A stretch of DNA of 64,000 bases from Heracleum sosnowskyi (taxonomy: Eukaryota > Streptophyta > Magnoliopsida > Apiales > Apiaceae): NCBI GenBank assembly GCA_030848705.1, contig CM061245.1:76929564-76993563 (forward strand), in the 5' to 3' direction. This document shows, piece after piece, positions 1 to 13,291 of the stretch; positions within the stretch are counted from its first letter, which is position 1, and each line of letters opens with the position of its first letter. A program made the translations under genes and the position numbers. The notes below the pieces were generated by a model that was not told the DNA's origin, made no database searches, and was given only the letters and a program-made list of their open reading frames with translations.

Positions 1-341
1 TCTCTTGTTCTTATATATTTCCTCTTCTTCTTCTAATGAAATCCATCTCTTCTCGTCCAAATTTTTAATTCCCTTCCGTAATTCTCCATTAATCTCTATC
101 AGCTACTGATACAGGAGCTATTCTTGGAAGTTCAAGTATTTTACGCCATTCTATCATCTTTTGTTTCATGCTGCATAATTTTTAAGTTTTAAGTTGTCTT
201 TTTTTAAGAACTTTACTTTATAGTTGTTTGTTTTTTTTAATTAATTGGATAAAATTTTAGCTTACAGAGGCTGTGCTATTTTTCACCTGGAAATCGTCTT
301 GCAATTTTGAACTTGTGAAGTTTCTATTTTTCTTCTTTTAG
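1..341. other. Probable first intron or 5' region of the Sec1-like gene
   Basis: I see no coding exon here. The stretch is T/C-rich and ends in a good acceptor (tcttcttttag) directly before the first recognisable exon. The N-terminal ~43 codons expected for the family are not present, so the start codon probably lies upstream of the window and this is intron. Confidence 0.5.
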
Positions 342-3300
342 GTACTTATCATGGATAAAGTGACGATAAAAATAATGTCGTATGCATGCAAGATGGCAGA
401 TATAACAGAGCAAGGAGTTTCATGTAAGATTAAGCGGCCATTCTCAAGAAAATTAAGTTTCTGATTGTTGTAAACTATGAATGTAAGCATGATATATTTA
501 TAAAACACTTAGCTCCTGCAACATTTCAAAAGTCTTGAGGTGCAAAAGGAAGGTTACTTCACTTCACATGCTTCATTGTATAGCTTTTAGCACGTCATAA
601 TCTGGATTGCAGCATGATGCGGAATGATATTGCTTCTCTTGCTTTTGCATAGATTTGTTTTTGAAAAATCTTATTGCAGTATCTTAGAACTACACAACTT
701 AGCACTAGCGCCACCCAAACACACATAATTATATTTGAGACTTAATTTTACAGAGGTGCGATTAATCGATGGATTAGTCGAAGGGCAAGGTGTAGCTTTC
801 TTGCCTTGACTGGATGGGGCAAGGCAACTGCCTTAAATGCTTACCCTTGATGAGACGACGGTGAGGTGAATGATTAATCGCGCCTTTGTGAAAGTTTTGA
901 AATGTTTTCATTACTTATAAGTTATAAAGAAATAAAAACTGAAAGGTCAAAACATTAAAATGCAGCAATTGGAAAAAGTAAACTTAAGAAGAAGCTAGAA
1001 TCCAAGACCTAAGACGCACGGCTCTGCTATCTCCGTACTTGTCATTTTTATTTTTCTTATGTATCCTGCTTCTTCTATATATTGCTCTTTGTTTATTATT
1101 TTTCTTGACAAAATGCTTTCACCTTTTAATAAATTTAAAATTCATTTTTCTTGAAAAAAAATTGTCTAAAATCTTTTAACATCTTTTCTTTTACTTTTTA
1201 CATACGACATTTTCTCTATTCTATTTTTTGGGTAATATCATTTCATTTCTGTACTATACATTTTCATTCTTAGTTGTTTATTTGTGTCTCTCTATTTTCG
1301 TAGCCACTAATCTTAAACCGATTATGATTGATAAGCTGATGTATTGCCTCGCCTTTCACCTTCAATAACATAGAAATTTACTGATGGTTTATCGCCTTTG
1401 AATATTTATGTCTGGTTCGATAGGTGGGTGTGTGAGTACACACAGACATGTGTCCAAACTGTACACAAACCCACACATGTATATCATTGTTTGTTTATAT
1501 TGTAAAATGTGGAAATAGTAACTACACTATTGATTTGTGTTTTCCGCTCAAATTGTTTGATTAATTGTAATATTTTTAAGAAGTCGTAATCCTATTGTTT
1601 TTCTGTAGTGGTGGAAGACATCTACAAACGAAGGCAACCATTGCCCTCCATGCATGCCATATACTTCATGCAGCCAACCAAAGAGAAGTAAACAAAACTA
1701 TATTCCTCTTTTGTCAGAAATTTTGCTGTTTAGTTTGTGTACAATGACTCATTTGATATAGGCAAAATCAAACTTTCATTCAATCAATAAACTGTCAGCA
1801 ATGACAAAAGGGTCAACCTCGCTTGGGCACTCTTTCATCCATACCATTACTTCTCCAAAGTAGAGGGAAGTTTTGGCGATGGAGTGAGCACCTTAATATT
1901 ATTTCTATTGAAAAATAAAGCAATGATCAGACAGATTTTCCATCACAAGTATGTCATATTGTTTTAGTATTACATGATTTAATTTGGTGGAGCTGAACTT
2001 CATAAACAACCTCCTATTAGTATCTACTACTACATACTTTGTAGTTTTCCTACATTCAGTATTATATCGTATTTCCTAAAAATGTGCTCAACACCCTGTG
2101 GTAGCTCCATTGATGCCACACACATACACCCTCATTCAGATAGACAAGCTTATAAATTGATATTCGATATGCAGTGTTGGCATGTTCTTATCTGATATGG
2201 CGGGAAAGTCACCTCTGTACAAAAAGTATGTGAATGATCCAGGTTCCGTCTTACATTCACGTGTTTGATTTTGTTGTTGAGAGTTCAAATTTATATTCTG
2301 AAGGGTTTTAATCCTTTGTACTTTCTCTTTCTTTTAGAGCATTTGTCTTTTTTAGTTCACCTATTCCACAAGAATTGGTCAGTTACATAAGGAGAGACAC
2401 AAGTGTAGTATCTCGAATTGGTGCACTGAGTGAGGTGATGGCTTCTTGACTTCTTTTGATGTTAACAAATTATGCTCCTGCTCATTTGCTAGGTGACTTG
2501 TAGTTGTATTAATTTATTTTTTTCACATTTTGGGTGGTAACGTTCAGATGAACTTGGAGTACTTCGCCATAGACAGCCAGGTACTTGATGCTGCTTCGGT
2601 GGCTTGTAGATTTGAATACAGTATGTTGATTTCAGTTATAGCTTCCATACTTGTGGTGGATATTTGTACCTATTTTAAGATTTTTATATTAAATAAAAAC
2701 TTGAAGTTGGAATTAAACATCAGATTAGGTTGATTGATATGCCTATTGCATTTTATAATTTGGATATTTTTTTCTCTAATTGAAAACCCACACACACAAA
2801 CTTATAGTCTTTGACGAATACTGAACCCTCAACCTCTTGTAAAGGGGGTGAAGGATCCCTCTAGAGCAATATCCAGTAACTTAGTTTACACATATTTGTT
2901 ATATATATATATGTATATATATATATATTTAACTTGTAGGTTTGTGTTCTTATTTTCTTTGGTTTTTCAATTTTTATTACACCACAGGGATTCATTACTG
3001 ATAATGGATCAGCTTTAGAAGAACTTTTTGGTGATGACGCGAGTAGTTCTCGTAGAGCAGATGAACGTTTGAATGTCATGGCTACTCGAATTGCTACAGT
3101 TTTTGCTTCAATGCGAGTATGTTGCTTACACTTCTTATTTCTTGCTATACCAATATATAATGTTGAAGTATAATATTGAGCTTCTTTTAACTTGGGTGAA
3201 ATCAGGAATTTCCTTTTGTACGCTACCGTGCCGCCAAATCACTTGATACTGACATGATGACTACGTTTCGTGATTTAGTCCCTACAAAGCTTGCTGCAGG

Positions 3301-6300
3301 GATTTGGAATTGTCTTGTTAAATATAAATCTAAAATCAAAGACTTTCCACAGACAGAGACCTGTGAGTTGCTCATCCTGGATAGATCAGTTGACCAGGTA
3401 TTTATTTACAATTATATCTGTACTATGGGTATGGTATGCATCTCTTTGTTTAGTCTTAAGACTTGTTTAAATGTACAGATTGCACCTATTATTCATGAAT
3501 GGACGTATGATGCAATGTGCCATGACTTGCTTAACATGGAGGGAAATAAATATGTGCATGAGGTGAATTTGGGTATCTAATGTCTTATGTGCTCTTTCAA
3601 TATATGTCGAACTTTATATTAAATAGTTATACTTCTTAGGTACCAAGCAAAGCAGGTAAACTTCCTGAAAAGAAAGATGTGCTACTAGAGGATCATGATC
3701 CCGTATGGCTAGAGCTGCGCCATGCACATATAGCAGATGTATGTCACAATCTTCATATTCGCAGTGAATTATAAATAGATACATAGGTTTTAATCAGTAT
3801 TTGCACTTTCAGGCTAGTGAACGGTTGCATGCTAAAATGACGAGCTTTGTGTCAAAGAATAAAGCTGCACAAATGCACCAAGGTTCAAGGTTTGTAAAGG
3901 CTATAATTTATTCAAATAAGAGCAGCTTTATAGAACAGGGATGATTCTCTTCTTTTAAAATATGAATCTTCTTCATTGTACAATTTGATAATTTACAGCT
4001 GTGGTTTGTTTGGTCCTAATATTGCGAAGAGAAGGCGTGCCTTCGATAGTACTGTTAAATGTATTAAACTTTGCATATGACTATTTAAATAAGTACCAGC
4101 GGGCCTACACTTTATATGTATGTATCTATTTTAAAAATGTATGTATATATATTAAAAATTGTATACAGACCATTGCTGTCTTGGCAACACGACGATGGCA
4201 AGGGGTGCTTGTCGCCATTGCAATGGCGATAAGGCAAATGTACAACTATACGTTATTCAGAGTATCTCTTAAATTATATATACTAGCCGATAACCCGTGC
4301 GAAGCACGGTTCGAAAATAAAAATTATATTACTTAAAACAAAACTTAAAATATTGAGAAATAAAATAATTAATAAATATTATTTAAATATGTAGTTGTAG
4401 AAAATTAAAACATGAAACTAAGATGAAAGTCTATTAATAAATAAATACTATTTTTAATTATGTAATTATATAGAATCGAATCTTGAGTGAAATCAAAAAA
4501 GTGGCATTTAGATTAATATATAACTTGGGCAATTATGTAAAAGAGATAATATGGTACCAGTACAATTGACTTTTCTAATTGGTACTGCTCGAAGTTTTAG
4601 GCATCCAAGTAGCATCATTATACTTTTGATTTCATCCATATAATACCATACCGCTAACCAAACGTTAGTCGACCGTTATAAAATTATGAAAATTTTCATT
4701 TGGTACCACCCAATTTTTTTTACTTTCAAGTGGCATCATTCTACTTTGGGTTTCAACTCCAAAATACCACTATGCTAATGAATCGAATAAATTTGATGAA
4801 TTTGATCATTCTGATCAAACTCCTTGCTTTTGGTGGGCAAAGAGATGCTCAACAATATAAGGGGCAGAAAATCAAGGAGTTGGAACATATTCATCATATT
4901 TATCAAAAAAAAAATTGTATTTTGGAGCTGAAGTCTAAAATAGAATGGTGCCACTTGAAAGTTAAAAATTTCAGAGTGGTACCAAATGAAAAATCCCATA
5001 ATTTTATAACGATCGATTAACATTTGGTTGACGGCGTCATATTATGTAAATGAATCCAAAAGTATAATCGTGCCACTTCAAAGTTAAAAACTTCGAGTGG
5101 TAGCAAATTAGCAAATGAAAAAACCAATTGTACAATGATATTATATGGAATTGCACCCAATCGAACTCGATTTTGAAATGAAACCAATTAATTTAATTAT
5201 ATTATATAACCAAAATTTGGATTTGGTACTATTGTGTTCCAAGAAAAAAGAGTTTCCCTTCTTAGTAAAATCTTATGCTAATTATATTAAGCTAATTAAG
5301 TTAATAATTATATGTATATTGCGGTATACATGACATACCATATCGAGAAGGAGTTTCTGCTTTTAATAAAGAGTATATAATAATGATAATAATAATTATG
5401 GAAAAAGTTCAGTGTAGACCCTTAAACTTAGGACTAATCGTAGACCAGATAATTTTTATATATGTAGTGTAGTGTCTACTGTACACACATTGCAATACAT
5501 ATATAAAAGTACTTGGTCTAGTCCTAAGTTTAAGGGTCTACATATAACAAAACCCTAATAATTATATTTATTTGGATTTAAGTTAGTGCTAGAAGTACCA
5601 AATTGGGTACCGAAATTCAGTACCGAATGATGTGGCATTGATGACTTTACAATTTGGAATAATTTTACTGGTGGAATTAATGTGAAGAATTAATGTGAAT
5701 GCAGGGGGTCCATTTTTATTAATTGAGTTGTAACCAATCAGAACATGACACGTGGCATTTGGGGGGATCCATTTTGGGAACCAATTCGGTACCTCTAGAA
5801 TTATTCATTTTATTAAGCTAATTAACCTAATAATTATATGTATATCGCGGTATATATGACATACCATGCCACTAAGCGGTGGTTTCTACTTAAAGATTAT
5901 TGATTTAATAATAATTAATTATTACATTAATTTAGAATTAAACTAATTATATTAGTTTGAAATTAAGCGAAATATATTAAGCTAATAATTATATGTATAC
6001 CGCGGTATACACGGCACACCATACAATTAAGAAAGGATTTCTACTTTTAATATGATTATTATTTTTAATTTAATAATAATTATTATATTAATTTGAAATT
6101 AAGTTAATTAAACTAATAATTTTATGTACTGTCATATACGTATTTTAGTTGGAAGACTCCTAGTAGTTGGTAGACTCCTTGGATACAACTAAACTATTAT
6201 TGATAATAAAATTTTAGTTTAAATATAATAATTGTATTAATTTGAAATTAAGTGAATTATATTAAGCTAATTAAGCTAATAATTATATGTATATCGCGAT

Positions 6301-9300
6301 ATATATGGTATATCATACCATTAAGAGGGGTTTCTGTTTTTAATAAAATTTTAATTTTTAATTTGATACTAATAATTATATATATTAATTTAGAATTAAG
6401 TTTATTATATTTAAAATAATTAAACTAATAATTAGATGTATACCGTGGTATACATGGCATACCATACCATTAAGAGGAGGTTTCTGCTTTTAATAAAGAG
6501 TATAGATGTTCAACTATCTGTACTTCTTTACATTTTTTTATTATTTGAGTCGACAACGGCAGGCATGCCATCTTGTATGTACACTAGTAGACATTTTTTC
6601 AACCTCTCTCGTTGGGATCATATTATGTGACCAAGGCATACAATGATGCTGTTCGACGCCATGGACTTGAATTAATGTTGAATGTGATTATGTGATGCAG
6701 AAAATGTTTTTGGCGCCACTCCGCGAAGTTAACAAAAATGACTCACACAAGCTTTCACAAAAACCTTTGTTTTCAACTTTTCATATTAGAGCAACTATCG
6801 GCTCATCCCCCTTCTTTCAAATAAATATTCCTAATTTGTAACATCCGATGTATGATCTCTCACTATAAATCATTCTGCTTAGGGTGTGAACACCTCAATA
6901 ATTGAATTTATAGAGTATGCTAAACCTTTCCTTTAGTAAACTGTAGGAATACGGTTGACCTCAATCCTATTTTTATGTTCATGTATGACCAGTGTTGTTA
7001 AACGCAAAAACCAAAAGCACAAAGGACTGGAGCTATTTTTTTTTTTTTTTAAAAACGGGGGTTTTGGAGCTTGAGCCAAGCGCAAAACAAAGGGAGATAT
7101 ATAAATTTATATATACATATATAAATCTGTGTAAACACTTGACATGCTAATTATTAACTATAAACTCAAATTTATATGCGCTTTTAAGATTATATAATGC
7201 ATCTTTCTTGGTTCTTAAGATTCTGTTCACCATCTTCAATGGTCTTTTATCCAAATTTGGACTTCCAGTTAAGGTCTCAAGGATATAGTGGTGTCAAAAT
7301 ATTGGTAGTTCTGTTCTTAGGTCATATTTTCTGGTTTAGTATAGTGTAAACGGTGGTATTTTTAAGCCATTTGTATCTTCAGGTCTGTCGATTCTCTGAT
7401 TATTACACCAATTACTGGCTGGTTTCTTACTGGCTGGTTTCTTCCATCTTTAATGTCTTGCTTCTGTTTTATCGTTGTAGAAATGGCGGTGAGATGTCTA
7501 CTCGTGACTTGCAAAAAATGGTTCAAGCTTTGCCGCAATATAGTGAACAAATTGACAAGCTATCGCTCCATGTAGATGTGAGTCCATATTTTTAATATAA
7601 AAACAACATCAACTGCATTTTTTACTGCGTCTTGAATAGCTTGTACCATTTAGTCTCGTTTGAAGTATTGGTATTGCAGCTATTTTTAAAAAATTATGTT
7701 AATTGCTTTAAACCTTCTGCTCTGGTGGGGTCCTACACACTTACTGGTTTGATGCCTCAATGTACTCGAATGTTACTTTTCTTTCAAATTGCAGTTCACT
7801 AGAGTGGATCCCTACCTTTTCTCAAAAATGGAACACAAAAATTTTGATATCTTACTAAATTATGACTATCTTATCGCATGATTATGTTATTATTGATAGT
7901 TGTTAGCTAATATAAAGGATAATGTTATTAGGAAAATGAGAGGGACATCAATATTTACCAGAGGCTCGACCGATACTTGCCTAAGCATCTGATAATTAGA
8001 CAACAATGCAAGTTCTCAGTACCTTACCACTGCCAGGACACCTGGTATTTAGACAAGTCGTGATAATGATCGATACATTAGTTTTATGAATTTTATAGAC
8101 AATCTGATGATTTACATCTTAATGCTCGTTGCTGAAACTATTTGTGGGCCTCTTGACACTTGTACATCTTGATGTTCCTCTCATAGTATCATTTTCCTAA
8201 TAATAATATCCTTTAGATGCTGTGACCACTATGGAATAGGGTGTGTATTATTAATTCAAACAATTATTAGTTGTTTTTCCACTTAAAATGCACCACTTAA
8301 TAGTAAATGTTCCGTGCTGCTGGGACCTCTCGTTCTTGTAAATAATTTCTACCTTTCCCAAATTGTACATTCTATATACACTTAAAAATCCTTCCCCCGG
8401 AAAGAAAGTGGTGCATACATATTTAACCAATTTAATCTTGCAGAAATGAATGGTCGATGACTTTTTTTTCTATTAACATTTGTACTATTGGTGCATAGTC
8501 CAAAACTTTGATTGAAGAATTGACCTGGTATGTGTCTTTATCTTATGCAGATTGCTGCAAAGATAAACAAATTAATCATGGAGTTAGACCTCAAAGATTT
8601 GGGCAAATTAGAGCAGGATCTTGTTTTTGGCGATGCAGCAACCAAGGATGTTATCAATTTTCTACGAATAAAACCTGTGAGGATTTAATTACTTGAAATG
8701 TACTAATATATATAAATATTTTGCTTGTGTTGTAATTAATTATTTCTATGCAGAATGTAACACGTGAGAACAAGTTGAGGTTGTTGATGATTTATGCTGC
8801 ACTTCATCCAGAGAAACTTGAGGGCGACAAAATAAAAAAATTGATGGAGGTAGATTTATTCATTTCACTATTTGGTGCTCATTCTAACTTCATTACATGC
8901 CAGCATATAAGAAAGTGGTAGTTGCAAAGAATTCAGATCTTGGTAGAATGCTTACTTCCCTTCATTCATGCCTCTGTTTTTCGTAGAATTTATAGCTCCC
9001 TTTACAGATCATAGCAGAATGCTTACATCCCTTCACTTCTGCCTCTAATTTTTTTGGTCTCTTGCAATGTTCTATTAAAAAAAGTGCAAGGCCAAGTAGG
9101 ATTAAACCTAGAATGGTTACATTATAATTTATATTAATTAACACGTACTGAGTTTTTATTCATCTTAATAATTCTTGTAGTTAGCAAGAATACCACAAGA
9201 CGACATGAATGCTGTGTACAATATGAGGTTTCTCGAGGGATCGTCGAATACAAAAAAGAGTTCAAGTGTAACATTTGGTCTTAAATTTGATGTTAGCAAG

Positions 9301-12300
9301 GTAAGCATGGTTTTATAGTTAAGAATTTGGTTATGTTTATAAAATATTGCTCTCTAACTAGCTACTTTTTTTCCGCCTTAATCTAGAAGAAGAATGGTTT
9401 TAGAAAAGATCGTACTGGCGAAGAGATGCCATTTCAACTGTCACGATTTTACCCCATGATAGAGGTAAACCACATGTTACTTTACAGCTATGTATATAGA
9501 GCAAAACCATGCATGCATGATTAGTAGGAATGTACATTCTATTTATACACGTTCACTGACAGAGAGGACTAAGGAGTGTCCCCCCCTCCCCCTTTCCCAA
9601 AAGAAAAAGGAAGCCGAATTACTTGCAAATTATGATGGGGGAAGGGGTTGCATGTCAGATGTTCATGGGAGAACTTTCTTAATGTAAAACATGTGTTGTA
9701 CTTGCTGATTGTAGAAAAGCTGTCCAATGGGCAAACAATGCAAGACGATTAGGATTCATGTGCTAAGCATCTTGGGTTTATCTTTTACAACAGAATTTGG
9801 CCCATTACTACTGAACTACTTAAATTTCATTGAGCACAATGAACAGCCATATTGCACTTTTATGATATTTAGTATTCGAATAAGATACTAAATTTCAGGT
9901 CCTACTGTTGGAATGTGATGTTTGACCAAATGTAATTTGTTTTGCAGGAACTAATTGAAAAGCTAAACACAGGTGAACTACCAAAGAATGATTTTCCATG
10001 TATGAATGACCCCAGCCCAACTTTCCATGGAACGTCACAGGGTGCAACAACAAGAGTGGGTCAACCTCCTGCACCTCATTCGATGAGATCAAGAAGGACA
10101 GCAACTTGGGCTAAGCCTCGAGCCTCTGATGACGGTTATTCTAGGTATGGTTTTCAAACTTCTTTTTTATTGAAACATCTAAAATGTAAACATTCAACTT
10201 GCAAGCCTGTTGATCACCATCTCACTTATAGTTTATCCGTGTCTGTTGCTGTCTTTATCTATAGTTGTGACAATAATCTGTGGTTAGCACGATCATAATT
10301 TTATATTTTATTGGAAGTAAAAGTAGCTTTCTCTTAATTTAGCAAAAAAAAAAGTAGGTTTCTCTTCTTGCCCCCCCTCTTTCTCTCAATTGGTATTATT
10401 CCTCTCCCCCTTGGCTGCTACAAGTTTTTAGTTCCACTCCAAAAATACTTCATCGTACTTCATTATTTATATTTTTCTTGTAGCGATTCAATTCTGCGAC
10501 ATGCATCTAGTGATTTCAAGAAAATGGGGAAACGCATATTTGTTTTCATTGTTGGCGGAGCAACTCGATCTGAGGTGTTTCTTATATCTAAAATTTCATC
10601 TTCTGAAACTCTACAATTAACTTAATTTATTAAGAAGGATATTTTCTTTTCAGCTACGAGTTTGTCACAAGTTGACAACCAAGTTGAAGAGGGAGGTTGT
10701 TCTTGGATCCACTAGTCTGGATGACCCTCCACAATTTATCACGGTTTGTGTCTTCTTTTATTTCTGAGTAGTTCTTAACTGTATGTCTGTATCACAATTT
10801 GTAAATATGATTTTCAATATGCATTGCAGCTACATAATGGATAATAATGTGGTTTTTTCATACCTTTTTTATTCCTAGTCTTGTCTGAGAGAGACCAATA
10901 GTGATGTGGAGCGGCGTACTGTAATTTCAGAATTTCTTGTTAATTATTTTATAGTTTTGTTTAGATGTAAGTATGTTTTGTAATTAATAATTATATTATC
11001 CAGGAGAAAAGGCCCCCGTTATCACAATTTGGAGTTAAAATGCCCCAAATAGCACAAGTGAAAAAAATGGCCCCAAACATCACCCTTAGACGTTAAATCG
11101 TGTTTCGTTTATGTATATCAGCTTTTGACAGATGCTTTTGTTAATGGGTCTGCAAACTCAAGTTTAGTGTAGCGTTAAGACATCAAAATGTCATGTTATG
11201 TTGCGTTTACGTTTTATTATTAATATTTTTTTATGGAAAAATGCAAATTAATCTTGCGTTTTCATTAAAAATATATATATATTTTTAATTTGTTTTGGGT
11301 AAGAACGTTAGACGAAGTTGCGTTTCTAGAAACCCAACATGAAGTTGCGTTTTAAAGTGATATTTGGGGTCATTTTTTTGGATCCGAAATTTATTATTTT
11401 AGCAAGATTATTAGTTTATCGATTAATGGATATTTTATTATTTTATCGATAAATTAATATTTATTTATTTATACAATATTTCATATCAAATAATTTTCTT
11501 ATTGAATATATATTGTACGAGCAATCATAATAATTCAAATATATATTGATACATGTATCAAAATTAATAGTTTCATGTAACAAAAAATAGTTAATTAATT
11601 GGTTCATGTACCAAAAACCATATTAATGTTTGCAAATTCCAACACATATCAATATGCTTTATGCCCTTCACAAAATTAGAGATGAAATTGTATTTGTTTC
11701 TTATGAAAAGAGGAAACAATCAACTATTGAAACATATTTTAGCAAAGTTGTCTAAAGAGTATTCAAGTATTACGTGCAATGTATAAAAAAATCATTATAT
11801 TTAACGAATTATTATTTTATATTTTCAGTGGGCCTTTAAGAACTTTTACAAAAAAATATTATTTTATGCATTTAGCGATAATATTAATTTATCACATTTG
11901 CCCAAATTTGGACCGCAAAAAATTATTATTTAATCGAGGTTATTAATTTATCGAATATTCATTTATCGAGGTTTCACTGTATGATAATGCTTATTCCTTC
12001 AAATTGTGAGAAGTCTATATAAGCAATTGTAATTTTCTTTATCTATAGAGATAAATGTTACAAAATTGATTTAATTAGTTAAATCTGAGGATTTAATTGT
12101 GACACCACTGATGCTCCGAGGAGATATGTTTTATTCCTCAATTTTAGCCTTTTTCCACCATGTCCTGCATCAAATAGAATATATCTAATTATGGCATCTT
12201 CTGGTATGATACTCTATAGGGGCTGCAGTTGTTCCTTGCATTTAAATTTTTTTCCCTGTCAGAATTCCATATCTTAAAATTTAAAAGAATTTTCAGAGAT

Positions 12301-13291
12301 GGCTAGACTCATCCTGTTTTCTTGGTACTTGTGAGAATTACATATCTTGCTTTTAAAGAGAATATTTAGAGATGGCTATATTTTATCCTCTTGTTTTGGT
12401 AGATGGTAGTTTAGTGCGCCTAGGCGAAAGCTTAGGTGAGAGGAACAGCTAGGTGCAGTAAACTTGCCTCACTTACCCGAGGCGACTTGATAGAGGGGCG
12501 CCTTTCACCTTCTGAGGCATAAGGCGCACCGCATTAAAGCGAGCTCCATTTTGACTTAATTTAAGAAAAAAACTGTGATTTGGGTCAATCTTCTTCTGAC
12601 CATTGCAAGAACTTTCTCCTTCTTCCTTATGCTATTTGCATATTTTGTTATATGGATCAGATCATTGATTACAAATATTAGCAAGTACATATGACATAAG
12701 AAAATCTCTTAAGTTGATTTAATTATTTAATTTCTGCAAATATGCATTATACATTTTTATGTAACAGCGAGTCTGAAATGTTTCGTTAGTAAGTTATTTG
12801 ATGGGGATATAGTAAAGAAATAAGGCTATAAACCTTACATAGAATAAATCAATTTTAATAGTCTGAGCAGGAAAGTTGTCATTATTGATCTGGGATGTTC
12901 TTTGTTTTCTAACCTCCTGCTCTGTGCCTCTCCCCTATAATAGGACGGGATTCAGCTTTTTTAGCTTAAACGCTTAGCAGTTTCAGATAGGTTGCATAGA
13001 ATCAATGCAAGAATGAATATATATTATACAGTACATGTCTTGAGCGGTTTAGCTAGCTAGAAATAATCTGTCAAACCTCAGTATGTCGTTAAATCTCCCG
13101 CAGAATGGACCGCCACTGTACCTGTCCTTGTTTTATATATAGTTCAAAGAGTATATGAAATGTTGGTTCCTGTTATTTTGTTGGTCTTATATTATTATTA
13201 ATTTCTAACAATGTTGTTTAATGATGCTTTCTTGCAGAAATTGAAGCTCATGACAGCCAATGAACTATCATTAGATGATCTTCAGATATAG
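342..13291 (+). CDS. KEU: KEULE/SEC1-type Sec1/Munc18 syntaxin-binding protein, 5' end outside window
   Basis: Sec1/Munc18 proteins bind syntaxins and SNARE complexes to drive vesicle fusion; plant KEULE acts at the plasma membrane and cell plate. Exons, all with GT/AG borders: 342-423, 1609-1687, 2175-2225, 2338-2434, 2548-2580, 2988-3116, 3206-3397, 3479-3562, 3640-3738, 3813-3889, 7481-7577, 8551-8676, 8754-8849, 9181-9300, 9387-9464, 9948-10144, 10484-10574, 10654-10743, 13238-13291 (stop TAG 13289-13291). They sum to 1872 nt, 623 residues plus stop, without an internal stop. Recognisable stretches are VLIMDK at the first exon, ETCELLILDRSVDQ, APIIHEWTYDAMCHDLLNME, QALPQYSEQIDKLSLH, SRFYPMIEELIEKL, and the end IFVFIVGGATRSE...LGSTSLDDPPQFIT...LSLDDLQI. 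The family is about 666 residues, so only ~43 N-terminal residues are missing. An ATG at 351 is in frame, but mid-domain. Introns of 3.6 kb (3890-7480) and 2.5 kb (10744-13237) carry transposons. KEULE versus a SEC1B paralogue cannot be settled here. Confidence 0.95.
753..890. repeat. Small foldback element in an intron
   Basis: GAGGTGCGATTAATC near 753 is answered by GATTAATCGCGCCTTT ending near 888, an imperfect ~15-bp inverted repeat about 140 bp across. It lies within the intron 424-1608. It is probably a degraded MITE; no target duplication is clear. Confidence 0.4.
4553..5137. mobile_element. Long-TIR foldback element (Mutator-like MITE) nested in the Helitron
   Basis: The two halves are inverted copies over roughly 250 bp. 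For example CAAACGTTAGTCGACCGTTA on the left matches, inverted, the right-hand TAACGATCGATTAACATTTG, and both arms carry gtggcaYcatt / ttcatttggtaccac modules. It could fold into one long hairpin. Open frames inside, on both strands, follow from the palindrome and are not genes. Confidence 0.6.
5413..5542. mobile_element. 130-bp MITE with perfect 24-bp inverted repeats
   Basis: TGTAGACCCTTAAACTTAGG starts the element and its exact complement ends it; the perfect match runs about 24 bp. The core is AT-rich and non-coding. It is nested in the intronic Helitron. No convincing target duplication was seen. Confidence 0.7.
5589..5798. mobile_element. 210-bp MITE with imperfect inverted ends
   Basis: CTAGAAGTACCAAATTGGGT on the left corresponds, inverted, to AACCAATTCGGTACCTCTAG on the right (about 17 of 23 positions). 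There is no coding capacity. It lies in the intronic Helitron. Confidence 0.5.
7913..8215. mobile_element. 303-bp MITE in intron 7578-8550
   Basis: The ends are inverted copies: TAAAGGATAATGTTATTAGG on the left against CCTAATAATAATATCCTTTA on the right. A second inverted block follows (GAGAGGGACATCAA / TTGATGTTCCTCTC). It has no coding capacity. Confidence 0.65.
11003..11379. mobile_element. Truncated copy of a Mutator-type MITE in the last intron
   Basis: The left end GGAGAAAAGGCCCCCGTTAT and the internal modules (tgccccaaat, aaaaaaatggccccaaa, acgcaacttc-like) match the complete element at 40306-40730. The right end stops at ggggtcattttttt, so the right terminal inverted repeat is lost. 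It sits in intron 10744-13237. Confidence 0.6.
12411..12545. repeat. GC-rich repeat fragment in the last intron
   Basis: This short stretch is distinctly richer in G+C than its surroundings, with near-palindromic GCGCCTAGGCG at its left and GAGGCATAAGGCGCACCGC at its right. It resembles degraded repeat DNA rather than exon; I cannot assign a family. Confidence 0.3.

Larger units (their letters stand above)
4283..6506 (-). mobile_element. Non-autonomous Helitron inside intron 3890-7480
   Basis: Read on the minus strand, the element starts TCTATACTCTTTATTAAAAG at 6506 and ends CTAG at 4283. An inverted repeat (CCGTGC ttc GCACGG) lies about 8 nt before the CTAG. The flanking bases are A and T, as expected for Helitron insertion without target duplication. 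It encodes no Rep/helicase. It carries several smaller inverted-repeat elements and a set of ~60-bp repeats. It makes up about 2.2 kb of the 3.6-kb intron. Confidence 0.75.
5300..6506. repeat. Dispersed ~60-bp repeats around a GTATACCGCGGTATAC palindrome
   Basis: At least five diverged copies (near 5309, 5838, 5989, 6287 and 6434) share the order: GTATAYYGCGGTATAC palindrome, ATGGCATACCATACCATTAA, AGGAGGTTTCTGCTTTTAAT, aaagag. The last copy abuts the Helitron 5' terminus. The same repeat recurs at 18262-18725, which links the two loci as one family. Confidence 0.7.

Noticed and set aside
4700..5023. Paired open frames on both strands in the intronic foldback element
   Set aside because: They mirror each other because the element is a long inverted repeat.
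9490..9687. 65-codon open frame between exons 9387-9464 and 9948-10144
   Set aside because: Lies wholly in an intron and adds nothing to the Sec1/Munc18 alignment.
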